Origin: Victivallales bacterium
GTDB lineage: Bacteria > Verrucomicrobiota > Lentisphaeria > Oligosphaerales > Oligosphaeraceae
DNA length: 33,949 bases
Assembly (NCBI GenBank): GCA_017548425.1
Contig: JAFZAB010000035.1
Location: 1 to 33,949 of the forward strand
Direction of reading: 5' to 3'
A program made the position numbers and the translations under genes. Below the pieces are notes generated by a model. It saw only the letters and a list, made by a program, of their open reading frames with translations. It had not been told where the DNA came from and made no database searches. Each line of letters starts with the position of its first letter. Position 1 is the first letter of the stretch. Shown here piece by piece: positions 7,733 through 15,229 of this stretch.

Positions 7733-8815
7733 CTATCTATAGATAATCCGCCGCCCTTCAAAGCTGGTGAAGGCAAAGCCATCACCAGCTTTTTCCAATT
7801 CGCAGCCGGGCTCCAGACGGATTTTGCCGCCGCTTTCCGGCAGATCGAATGAAAACGCGGGCATGGCCATGCCGCTGACGCGATTGCGCAACGCCGCCAT
7901 CAATTCAAGGCCGCGTTTCACACCCGTCCGAAAATGCATCGTTCCCTCAATCGGATCGCCGTGGAACAAATAGTACGGCTTCACTTTCATCTTCAGAAGT
8001 CCCGTGAAGAGAAGGCGTAGCGTCTCTTCGTCGTCATTGACGCCCTTCAGGAGAACGCTTTGGTTCACGATGGGCACTCCATGCCGCAACAGCCGTTCCA
8101 CAGCCTGCCGCGCCTCTTCGGACAGCTCCGACGGATGGTTGAAATGCGCCGCCAGCCAGACCGTCTTCCCGCAACCGCCCAGAATGTCGCACAGCGATTC
8201 CGTAAACCGCTGCGGCATCACGACGGGAATGCGGCTGCCGATGCGCAGCATCTCCAGATGATCGACCGTCGCGAAAGCCTTCAACACATGGGCGATGTCG
8301 TCGTCAGCAAGCGTCAGCGGATCGCCGCCTGAAATCAGTATCTCCCTGATTTCACGGTGTTTTGACACATAGTCAACGGCCGCTTCCAGAACGGCGTCCG
8401 ACGGCTTGCCGTCGAAGCACTGCCAATTGCGTTTCCGCATGCAATGGCGGCAATGCGTTGCGCAACGGCTCGTCGTCATGAACAATGCGCGGTCCGGATA
8501 GCGGTGGACCAACCGTTCCACGGGGCTGTACGCCTCTTCGCCAAATGGATCGGCGGCTCCGCCGCCGTTCAACTCCTCTTCTGACGCAACGCATTGCCGA
8601 AGAATCGGATCCATGATGTTTTTCGTATTGGCAAGAGACAGATAAAACGGCGTGGCCTGCATGGGATAACGACGGCAGACCTCCGAATCGTTGTCGAGAC
8701 CCAGAGCGTCCATCACGCGTTCCGCCGTCCGCCATGACTCGCGCAACTGCCAACGCCAGTCGTTCCATTCCGCGTCGCCCACGCCCCAGTCTTTTCTGTC
8801 AAACACACTGCCCAT
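7733..8815 (-). CDS. kamA: Lysine 2,3-aminomutase-family radical SAM enzyme
   Basis: This 360-residue protein has the radical SAM CxxxCxxC motif at C118, C122 and C125 (CATHCRHC) and the PLP lysine K331 in the GGKI motif. Both aspartates that bind the substrate lysine in Clostridium lysine 2,3-aminomutase (D293 and D330 there) have counterparts at the same spacing from the PLP lysine: D287 in HGDPIEG and D324 in SFDLPESGGK. Glutamate 2,3-aminomutases differ at these positions, and EpmB lacks the second aspartate. The N-terminal WNDWRWQL also fits the family. The predicted reaction is L-lysine to L-beta-lysine, used for osmolyte synthesis or lysine breakdown. No acetyltransferase (AblB) or beta-lysine enzyme lies beside it. 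It is divergent from tig, and its start lacks a clear Shine-Dalgarno sequence. Confidence 0.85.
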   Translation of the reverse strand: MGSVFDRKDWGVGDAEWNDWRWQLRESWRTAERVMDALGLDNDSEVCRRYPMQATPFYLSLANTKNIMDPILRQCVASEEELNGGGAADPFGEEAYSPVERLVHRYPDRALFMTTSRCATHCRHCMRKRNWQCFDGKPSDAVLEAAVDYVSKHREIREILISGGDPLTLADDDIAHVLKAFATVDHLEMLRIGSRIPVVMPQRFTESLCDILGGCGKTVWLAAHFNHPSELSEEARQAVERLLRHGVPIVNQSVLLKGVNDDEETLRLLFTGLLKMKVKPYYLFHGDPIEGTMHFRTGVKRGLELMAALRNRVSGMAMPAFSFDLPESGGKIRLEPGCELEKAGDGFAFTSFEGRRIIYR

Positions 8816-8920
8816 GTCGTTATGTCGTCGTCGTCAAAAAGATAGATTCTTTAACAAAAAATTTTCATTTTTTATGGTATTATGTTCAACTTGTAATATA
8901 GTATCAAATTACCATCTTTG

Positions 8921-8974
8921 AAGTCGAGAGCTCTCGACTTGCATAGGACACAACGAAAGTGCGCAAAAGCGCAC
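8921..8974 (+). promoter_or_regulatory. Palindrome and hairpin in the tig leader
   Basis: In the 192-bp divergent gap between kamA and tig, positions 8921-8940 form a perfect 20-bp palindrome with AAGTCGAGAG as its left arm. Positions 8959-8974 form a GTGCGC/GCGCAC hairpin with an AAAA loop. AT-rich sequence with a TATAGT element (about 8897) lies just upstream, so both could be in the tig 5' leader. Operator or RNA-structure functions are possible but not shown. Confidence 0.5.
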
Positions 8975-9007
8975 AAGCCAAAACAGATTGATTCGCAAGG
9001 AGTTGAC

Positions 9008-10342
9008 GTGGACAAGCCTAACTTCAACATCGTCGTCACCATCACAGAGACCTCACCCTGCGGCCGTTCGCTCAAGATTCAGGTCGCGGCCGAATCCGTG
9101 CAGAAGGTGTATGATGACGCCATCAGGACATTGAACAGCCAGATTCGCCTGCCCGGTTTCCGTTCGGGAAAAATACCGCAGGCGATTATCGTCTCGCGAT
9201 ACGGAAAAGAACTCGAAGGGGAAACCATTGACAAGCTGATCAACAAGGCTTTGCGCAAAGCTTTGGAAGACAACAAGCTCAATCCCATCGGCCAGCCCGA
9301 ACTGGACAAAGACTCCAAGCTCGAACTGAAGCTCGGCGAACCGTTCGAATTCACCGCCAACATCGAAATCGCCCCCGTGTTTGATCTTCCGGAATACAAG
9401 AAGCTCGCCCTCACGAAGGCGGATACGTCCGTCACGGAAGACGAAGTGAACGACGCCATCAACACGTTCCTGGAAAACAACATCGACTACCAGAATACCG
9501 GCAAGCCCGCCGCCCAGAAGGACATGCTCAAGGTTGACTACAAGGCCACCATTCCGGAAGGCGAAACCTATTCGGATAAATGCAATTACCTCCTGAACGG
9601 CGAGAATTCGTGGCTCGTCCTCCGCGAGCCGGAACTCCTGCCCGGAGCCTCCACCATCCTCGTAGGCGCCGTGCCCGGCGATGAAAAAGACGCGGACATC
9701 ACCTTCCCGAAAGATTTCTACAACACGGAATTGGCCGGAAAGACCTTTAAATACCATATTAAGGTAAACGAAGTCCACAGCGCCGTCGTTCCCGAACTCA
9801 ATGACGAATTCGCGAAAAAGTACAAGATGGACTCCGCGCAGCAGATCAAAGACAACTTCAAGAAGAACATGGAAGGCCGCAAGGAACAGGTCGAAAACGA
9901 AAAGCTCCGCACGCAAGTGATGGATACCCTGCTCGCCGCCGCCGACTTCCCGCTTCCTGAAAAGCTCCTCGCTTCCGAAGTCTCCCGCATCAAGACGCAG
10001 CTCGTCAACCGCGAAAAACAGCAGGGCAAGAAGGATGATGAAATCACCGCCATGGATGCCGATCTCGACAAACAGGCGGACACGCAGGCCCGCAACAGCC
10101 TGCGCCGCGAATTCCTCCTTACCAAAATCGCACAGGAAGAAAAAGTCGATGTCAACATCAATGACATGCTGCCCGTCATCTCCGAAATCGCGCAGCGCGA
10201 GAAGAAGAACATTCAGCAAGTCATAAAGGCCCTGCAGGAAAACCGCCAGTTGGAAGTCATCGGCAGCACCATCCTGCTCACGAAGACCATCGACAAGATC
10301 ATCAGCCTCGCGGACGTGACCGTCGTCAAGGAGCAAAAATAA
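9008..10342 (+). CDS. tig: Trigger factor, ribosome-associated chaperone
   Basis: The 444-residue protein binds nascent chains at the ribosomal exit tunnel. The ribosome-docking signature GFRSGKIP is at residues 50-57. A divergent FKBP-like peptidyl-prolyl isomerase domain covers about 160-250, and the long helical C-terminal arms follow. I chose GTG 9008 because AAGGAG (8997-9002) sits 5 bp upstream. An upstream TTG/ATG-type frame extension to 8918 would add 30 residues that do not match the family and would overlap the palindromic leader. clpP and clpX follow on the same strand, the order seen in many bacteria, so this is a protein-quality-control cluster. Confidence 0.95.
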   Translation: MDKPNFNIVVTITETSPCGRSLKIQVAAESVQKVYDDAIRTLNSQIRLPGFRSGKIPQAIIVSRYGKELEGETIDKLINKALRKALEDNKLNPIGQPELDKDSKLELKLGEPFEFTANIEIAPVFDLPEYKKLALTKADTSVTEDEVNDAINTFLENNIDYQNTGKPAAQKDMLKVDYKATIPEGETYSDKCNYLLNGENSWLVLREPELLPGASTILVGAVPGDEKDADITFPKDFYNTELAGKTFKYHIKVNEVHSAVVPELNDEFAKKYKMDSAQQIKDNFKKNMEGRKEQVENEKLRTQVMDTLLAAADFPLPEKLLASEVSRIKTQLVNREKQQGKKDDEITAMDADLDKQADTQARNSLRREFLLTKIAQEEKVDVNINDMLPVISEIAQREKKNIQQVIKALQENRQLEVIGSTILLTKTIDKIISLADVTVVKEQK

Positions 10343-10387
10343 CCGGCCGTCCGCCAAGGCGGCTTACCCCGAACCACGGAGGAGAGC

Positions 10388-11050
10388 ATGAAAACCAAGA
10401 ATTCATCCTATTACATTCCGGTCGTCATCGAGCAGACCGCCCAAGGCGAACGCTCATACGACATCTATTCGCGGTTGCTGAAAGACCGCATCATCTTCTT
10501 GGGGACTGAAATTGACGACGGCGTCGCGAACTCCATCGTCGCGCAGTTCCTCTTCCTGCAAAGCGAAGACCCCAAGAAGGATATCGATCTCTACATCAAC
10601 AGCCCAGGCGGATCCGTCACGGCGGGGCTCGCCATCTACGACACGATGCAGATGCTGTCCTGCGACGTCAGGACCTATTGCATCGGCCAGGCCGCCTCCA
10701 TGGGGGCGGTCCTGCTTGCCGCAGGCTCCCACGGCAAACGCTTCGCCCTGCCGAACGCCCGCATCATGGTCCACCAACCATCCGGCGGTTTCGGCGGAAC
10801 CGCGGCGGACGCTGAGATTCAAGTCAACGAGCTGTTGCATTACAAGACACTGCTCTACGACATTCTCGCCAAGCACATCGGCAAGCCGGCCGATCAGATC
10901 AAAAAAGATTCTGATCGCGATTTCTTCATGTCCGCGACGGCGGCGCAGGAATATGGTGTCGTTGACCAAGTCCTGCCGCCAGCGACGAAGGAAACACAGG
11001 ACTCCCGCACCGACGACCAAGTCCTGCCGCCCAACGAAGCCAAACGCTGA
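10388..11050 (+). CDS. clpP: ATP-dependent Clp protease proteolytic subunit
   Basis: The 220-residue serine protease forms the two-ring proteolytic chamber served by ClpX. The catalytic triad is visible: Ser104 in GQAASMGA, His129 in MVHQPSGG and Asp178 in DRDFFM. The SPGGSV oxyanion loop is at 72-77. A strong GGAGGAG site precedes the ATG. The C-terminus is about 15-20 residues longer than usual, and its DQVLPP segment occurs twice, from a 17-bp direct repeat in the DNA. The gene is 45 bp after tig and is separated from clpX by a strong palindromic terminator. Confidence 0.96.
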   Translation: MKTKNSSYYIPVVIEQTAQGERSYDIYSRLLKDRIIFLGTEIDDGVANSIVAQFLFLQSEDPKKDIDLYINSPGGSVTAGLAIYDTMQMLSCDVRTYCIGQAASMGAVLLAAGSHGKRFALPNARIMVHQPSGGFGGTAADAEIQVNELLHYKTLLYDILAKHIGKPADQIKKDSDRDFFMSATAAQEYGVVDQVLPPATKETQDSRTDDQVLPPNEAKR

Positions 11051-11062
11051 TTCGCCCTATGT

Positions 11063-11097
11063 CCCCACGTCCGGCCGGACGTGGGGATTTTATGGTT
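11063..11097 (+). terminator. Rho-independent terminator between clpP and clpX
   Basis: Positions 11063-11086 are a perfect 24-bp palindrome (left arm CCCCACGTCCGG), followed by the T-rich stretch ATTTTATGGTTTTA. It lies between the clpP stop and the clpX start, so clpX transcription may partly depend on readthrough or its own promoter. Confidence 0.8.
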
Positions 11098-11160
11098 TTA
11101 CGCCGCTGGCGCATGATGTCCGCGGCCTCTGGAAAAGCCTTTTATTACGTCCATTCCACC

Positions 11161-12390
11161 ATGGCCAAGTCTCCTAAAAATTTTTGTTCTTTCTGCGGAC
11201 GCTCCAATTCGGAGGTCCAGCTCATACATGCTCCGGACGGTAGTTGCGCCATTTGCAGTGAATGCATCGACATCTGCAACTCCATGATCCACGCGGAAGA
11301 ATCCGTCCCGCAGGAGGGGAAACGCAATCTCAAGCGCATCTATGTGCCGAATCTCGTTCCCCCCGCCGAAATGAAAGCCTATTTGGATCAATACGTCATC
11401 GGGCAGGAACAAGTCAAAAAAGTCCTGTCCGTCGCCGTTTACAACCACTATAAAAGGCTCCGTCATCTCGCCGATACCCGAAAGGACAACGACGTTGAAC
11501 TGGAAAAAAGCAACATCCTTCTGCTCGGCCCGACCGGCAGTGGCAAGACGTTGCTAGCCAGAACGTTGGCGAAAAAATTGGATGTCCCGTTCGCCATCGC
11601 GGACGCGACGACGCTTACCGAGGCGGGCTACGTCGGCGACGATGTCGAAAACATCCTTCTCCGCCTTGTCCAGGCGGCCGATTTCAATCTCGACAAAGCG
11701 CAGGTCGGCATCATCTATGTCGATGAAATCGACAAGATCGCCAAACGCAACGACAATGTCTCCATCACGCGTGACGTTTCGGGCGAAGGCGTACAGCAGG
11801 CTTTGCTGAAGATTCTGGAAGGCACCGTCTCCAACGTCCCCCCGAAAGGCGGCCGCAAGCATCCGCAACAGGAATATCTCCACGTCGATACGACGAATAT
11901 TCTTTTCATCTGCGCTGGCGCGTTCGTCGGATTGGACAAAATCATCAAGCGGCGCCTTGGGCAGAAGGTGCTCGGCTTCGGAAAGAAAGTCGATGAAGAC
12001 AAGCTTTCCATGGACGAAAGCACAGGCGAGACGCTCGCCAAAGTCGAACCGGAAGACCTTCTCAAATTCGGTCTCATTCCGGAATTCATCGGCCGTCTTC
12101 CCGTCATCGCCAATCTCCGCGAACTGGAGCGTGACGATTTGATCGCCATTCTCACGCAGCCGAAAAACGCGTTAGTCAAACAGTATCAAGAGCTTTTCGC
12201 GATGGAAGGCGTCAAGCTGACGTTTGAACAAAAAGCCTTGGAAGCCATCGCGGAACTCGCCGTCAAACGCGGAACCGGCGCGCGCGGCCTCCGCTCCATC
12301 ATGGAAAACATCATGCTCGACACCATGTACAACCTGAACAAGGAGTCACGGGACACGAGCATCGTCGTCACCGAAGACATGGTCAAATAA
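11161..12390 (+). CDS. clpX: ClpX, unfoldase subunit of ClpXP
   Basis: The AAA+ protein recognises and unfolds substrates and feeds them to ClpP. From ATG 11161 it has 409 residues. The frame is open upstream to 11059, but that part runs through the terminator palindrome, and the protein naturally begins just before its zinc-binding domain (C9, C12, C32, C35). Walker A GPTGSGKT is at 123-130. The GYVGDDVE pore loop, the Walker [13 protein letters not shown] and the sensor-2 GTGARGLRS follow in order. The start has no obvious Shine-Dalgarno sequence. The amidase gene follows 35 bp downstream. Confidence 0.95.
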   Translation: MAKSPKNFCSFCGRSNSEVQLIHAPDGSCAICSECIDICNSMIHAEESVPQEGKRNLKRIYVPNLVPPAEMKAYLDQYVIGQEQVKKVLSVAVYNHYKRLRHLADTRKDNDVELEKSNILLLGPTGSGKTLLARTLAKKLDVPFAIADATTLTEAGYVGDDVENILLRLVQAADFNLDKAQVGIIYVDEIDKIAKRNDNVSITRDVSGEGVQQALLKILEGTVSNVPPKGGRKHPQQEYLHVDTTNILFICAGAFVGLDKIIKRRLGQKVLGFGKKVDEDKLSMDESTGETLAKVEPEDLLKFGLIPEFIGRLPVIANLRELERDDLIAILTQPKNALVKQYQELFAMEGVKLTFEQKALEAIAELAVKRGTGARGLRSIMENIMLDTMYNLNKESRDTSIVVTEDMVK

Positions 12391-12425
12391 ATCACGAAGA
12401 ACAAGCCACTTATATCAAAGCGAAC

Positions 12426-13439
12426 ATGCAGAGAACTGTCCGCACCATCATCGCCATACTAGCCTGTCTCCTGATGTCCGCGCAGCCCGCCCTCTACGGG
12501 CAGTCTGCCGCGAACAAGCAGAAAGCCATTCGCGTCTTGACGCTCAACCGCGTCCAATTCCTTTATATGGAAGATGTCGCGCGTTTCTATGGCTTCAAAA
12601 TGGCCGTCAACGGAAAGACCATCACCCTTTCGTCAAAATATTCGCGGCTGGTCTTCACCAATGACGGACGCACCGCCAACATCAACACGGTGGAACAGTA
12701 TCTCGCCTTTTCCATCCGCACATACCAAGGCCATGTCCTCCTCAGCCTCATCGACTTCCAGAAGGTCATTGATCCAATCCTCCGTCCGGGAACCATTCCG
12801 CGCCATGTCGTCCGCAAAATCGTCATCGATCCAGGCCACGGCGGAAAGGATCCGGGCTGTCAGAGCGGCGTCGTGAAGGAGAAGGACGTCAATCTGCAGG
12901 TCTCCCTCCGTCTTGCCGACTTGCTGCGCAAACGCGGCTACACCGTCTATATGACACGACAGTCCGACATCTTTCCGACGCTTGACCAGCGCGTCAACGC
13001 CGCCAACAAAATCAAGCCGGACCTCTACATCAGCCTCCATTGCAACGCCACCGCCAATCCCGCCATCGACGGCATCGAAGTGTATTGCGCCACGGCGGCC
13101 GGTTCCGCTCCGTCGGACAGCAAGGTCATCTCGGCGAAGCCCTGCCCCGCCAACGCTTATGATCTTGAAAACGCGTTTCTTGCGTATCATATTCAGAAGC
13201 GGCTTGTGTCGGCCATCCGGACGTCCGACCGCGGCGCAAGGCACAAGCGTTTCAAAGTCATCGCCGACACGACGGCCCCCTGCATCCTTGTCGAAATGGG
13301 TTTCCTCACCAACGCGGGAGACCGCCAGGGCCTCTCTCACAGCCAACGGCAAATGCTCACGGCGACGGCCATCGCCAACGCCATTGAAGAATATAAAAAC
13401 GCCGTCGTACCGAAAACTCCGCGCGCAGCCACGAATTGA
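12426..13439 (+). CDS. Secreted N-acetylmuramoyl-L-alanine amidase (Amidase_3, AmiC-like)
   Basis: The 337-residue zinc amidase cleaves the bond between MurNAc and the stem peptide and is usually involved in daughter-cell separation. Residues 1-25 are a signal peptide (basic start, hydrophobic AILACLLMSA core, cleavage near AL-YG). Residues about 35-125 form a small beta domain resembling the copper amine oxidase-like N-terminal domain found in some cell-wall enzymes. The catalytic domain from 130 carries all zinc ligands and the catalytic glutamate: H138 (IDPGHGG), E152 (KEKD), H205 (SLHCNA) and E290 (VEMGFLTN). A loop around 215-240 is inserted before the final motif and may hold a regulatory helix. 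It lies directly downstream of clpX. Confidence 0.92.
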   Translation: MQRTVRTIIAILACLLMSAQPALYGQSAANKQKAIRVLTLNRVQFLYMEDVARFYGFKMAVNGKTITLSSKYSRLVFTNDGRTANINTVEQYLAFSIRTYQGHVLLSLIDFQKVIDPILRPGTIPRHVVRKIVIDPGHGGKDPGCQSGVVKEKDVNLQVSLRLADLLRKRGYTVYMTRQSDIFPTLDQRVNAANKIKPDLYISLHCNATANPAIDGIEVYCATAAGSAPSDSKVISAKPCPANAYDLENAFLAYHIQKRLVSAIRTSDRGARHKRFKVIADTTAPCILVEMGFLTNAGDRQGLSHSQRQMLTATAIANAIEEYKNAVVPKTPRAATN

Positions 13440-13496
13440 CGGCGCTTCCATTTTTCAATTTTCGTCATCAACCAAACAGTCTAACGAGGTGAAACC

Positions 13497-13925
13497 ATGC
13501 CACTTGTGAAAGAATGCGTATTCTGCAAAATCATCCGCGGCGAAATCCCGTGCTGCAAAGTCTATGAAGACGATCTCATTCTCGCCTTCCTTGACATCGC
13601 CCCCTTCAACATCGGCCATACCGTCATCATCCCGAAAGACCATCAGAACAGCATCACGACGTTGGACGAAATCTACGCCAACCGCATCATCAAGATGGCG
13701 CCCAAAATCGGCGTCGCCCTCATGCGCACCATCAACGCGGAAGGCTTCAACCTCTTCCTCAACAACGGCAGCGTCGCCGGCCAGACCGTCTGGCATTGCC
13801 ATATGCACGTCCTGCCGCGCTTCGCGGGCGACAAGGTCGTTATTTCCTCCGAACCAATGAAATACGATAGCATGGACCAGATGGCCGAACTCGCCGGAAA
13901 GCTCTTCAACAAGCTTAACGCATAA
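13497..13925 (+). CDS. HIT-family nucleotide hydrolase/transferase (HinT-like)
   Basis: The 142-residue protein has the histidine-triad motif at H100, H102 and H104 (HCHMHVLP). It also has the CVFC pair (C7, C10) that, with a later histidine, binds a structural zinc in many HIT proteins. Family members hydrolyse purine nucleoside phosphoramidates or dinucleoside polyphosphates. The KIIRGEIPCCKVYEDD start and the FNLFLNNGSVAGQTVWH segment are typical of the HinT branch. A GAGGTG ribosome site precedes the ATG. The stop overlaps the next start by one base (TAATG), which indicates translational coupling to the Minf_1886-like gene. Confidence 0.93.
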   Translation: MPLVKECVFCKIIRGEIPCCKVYEDDLILAFLDIAPFNIGHTVIIPKDHQNSITTLDEIYANRIIKMAPKIGVALMRTINAEGFNLFLNNGSVAGQTVWHCHMHVLPRFAGDKVVISSEPMKYDSMDQMAELAGKLFNKLNA

Positions 13926-14353
13926 TGACACTGGAAGAACAACTCGACATCATCCGCAAAATCTGCGAGGAAGACGACACCTTCCCGCCGATGGCCTATT
14001 GCTTCGTGCGGGATTCCGTCCACAAGGCTCTTGACAATATCGCCAAGGCCAAACGGCAGAATCTTTTCGCGGATGACGATCCCCCTGACATCAAGGGGGC
14101 CGACCTCTGCCGCTTCTTCCGCGACACCCTCATCAATCGTTTCGGGCCTTCCGCCATTGATGTTCTCGACACATGGAACATCAAGAAAACAAGCGACTTC
14201 GGTAAAATCATCTACAAGCTCATCTCCGTCGAAATTCTCGGCAAATCGGAAAATGATTCGATTGAAGATTTCGACGACGTCTTTGATTTTACCGAAGAGT
14301 TTGTCATGCCCTACAAACAGGGCACGACGCCCGGACATGGCCTCCGCGCATGA
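13925..14353 (+). CDS. Minf_1886-family protein of unknown function (PVC-specific)
   Basis: The 142-residue acidic protein resembles a family described only from Verrucomicrobia, Planctomycetes and relatives, with an N-terminal helix (EEQLDIIRKICEED), a central AYCFVRDSV segment and the characteristic DSIEDFDDVFDF block near the end. No catalytic motif, signal peptide or membrane segment is visible, so it is probably cytoplasmic. Its start overlaps the HIT gene stop (TAATG), so the two are made together and may act in one process. Family assignment is from memory of the conserved pattern; function is unknown. Confidence 0.75.
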   Translation: MTLEEQLDIIRKICEEDDTFPPMAYCFVRDSVHKALDNIAKAKRQNLFADDDPPDIKGADLCRFFRDTLINRFGPSAIDVLDTWNIKKTSDFGKIIYKLISVEILGKSENDSIEDFDDVFDFTEEFVMPYKQGTTPGHGLRA

Positions 14354-14493
14354 CCGCACAGGCGTTTTTCCAACAGGCCATCACATCATTTGACAAATAC
14401 CAACAAATCCATGCAAGGCATGAATAGAAACTTGTAAAACATTCCCTGTATGGTACATTATATAATATATGTTGGTATGGATTGTTTTTCCTC
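14354..14493. other. Non-coding gap between Minf_1886 and the shared terminator
   Basis: This 140-bp AT-rich stretch shows no gene. It contains a 9-bp inverted pair, ATACCAACA (about 14397) and TGTTGGTAT (about 14470), which encloses a smaller CATGCAAGGCATG-type fold. This may be a loose RNA structure or may be chance. Confidence 0.3.
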
Positions 14494-14517
14494 AAAACGG
14501 CGCTAACGCGCCGTTTT
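14494..14517. terminator. Bidirectional terminator between Minf_1886 and DUF192 genes
   Basis: A 10-bp perfect stem (AAAACGGCGC 14494-14503, GCGCCGTTTT 14508-14517) with loop TAAC carries an A-run on one side and a T-run on the other. It can therefore end transcription from both convergent genes. Confidence 0.85.
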
Positions 14518-14547
14518 AAAACAACGGAACGCAGCGCCGTCGGTTCG

Positions 14548-15081
14548 TTAATGGAATTTTCGATACATGACCAACAGTTCGCTGACGCCAATGTCCAGCT
14601 TGTCGCCAACCTGAAGTCCTAAAAAGTCTATCTGGCCGGCCGCAAGCTCCAGTACGAACTGGGCGGGCTTCCCGCTGTCATATGTCGGCAGACGATCATA
14701 ATAAGCCTCCTCGCTCTCGTTGCGCTGCTGAGGCTTCTCCATCTTCATCCGGTGCATCGCCACGATCCCCCCTTGAGCATCCATGTAAATCAAATCCAAA
14801 TCAAAACGGCATCCTTTCATCCAAAACGACCTGCGGGACATCGTGTCTGACACGAAAAGCATCCCGCCAGTTTCCGCCAGCTTATCACGATCCATCAGCC
14901 CTTTGGACTGTTCCGCCGCCGTGAAAGCCAGCTCAATCTGATCATACAGATACCCGTTGATGGTCAACGGCCAATAAACGGGACGTCCGTTGGCTGATTT
15001 CCCGCCTTCAGCATGGCAGGAAAGCGCCGCCAAAAAGCACAGCACACTCAGTACGATACAATATTTGATTTTAAGCAACAT
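14548..15081 (-). CDS. Secreted DUF192 protein
   Basis: The 177-residue protein has a signal peptide in residues 1-25 with a cysteine (LSCHA), so it could be a periplasmic protein or, less likely, a lipoprotein. The rest matches DUF192: the GLMDRDKLAETGGMLFV block, the FWMKGCRFDLDLIYMD core and the VLELAAGQID-LGLQVGD end. The family is small, secreted and of unknown function. A region rich in charged residues (about 115-130) is inserted before the last block. The ribosome site AAGGAG lies about 9 bp upstream of the start. It is divergent from the TPR/exosortase operon across a 148-bp gap. Confidence 0.85.
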   Translation of the reverse strand: MLLKIKYCIVLSVLCFLAALSCHAEGGKSANGRPVYWPLTINGYLYDQIELAFTAAEQSKGLMDRDKLAETGGMLFVSDTMSRRSFWMKGCRFDLDLIYMDAQGGIVAMHRMKMEKPQQRNESEEAYYDRLPTYDSGKPAQFVLELAAGQIDFLGLQVGDKLDIGVSELLVMYRKFH

Positions 15082-15229
15082 CTATGATTCTCCTTGTAGG
15101 TGTAACGACTTTAAAATAATAAATCATTCCCGTTTTTACAAATCAACCGGTCGTAAAAATACTCATCCACGCGATGAGTTCCATTTGTAAATATCCAATC
15201 CCAAACATATCCCCAAAAAGAGAAAGACA

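Noticed and set aside
7733..8815. EF-P beta-lysylase aminomutase (EpmB)
   Set aside because: EpmB lacks the second substrate aspartate, and its region before the last helix reads YLHxLDxxxG. Here both LAM-type aspartates are present at LAM spacing.
8918..9007. N-terminal extension of trigger factor
   Set aside because: The sequence overlaps the palindrome and hairpin and lacks homology; GTG 9008 has AAGGAG at good spacing.
11059..11160. N-terminal 34-residue extension of ClpX
   Set aside because: It runs through a perfect palindromic terminator and has no family match; the zinc domain begins properly from ATG 11161.
14548..15081. Lipoprotein annotation for the DUF192 protein
   Set aside because: The residues before the cysteine (ALSC) are a weak lipobox and a normal signal-peptidase site HA-EGG follows, so a plain signal peptide is at least as likely.
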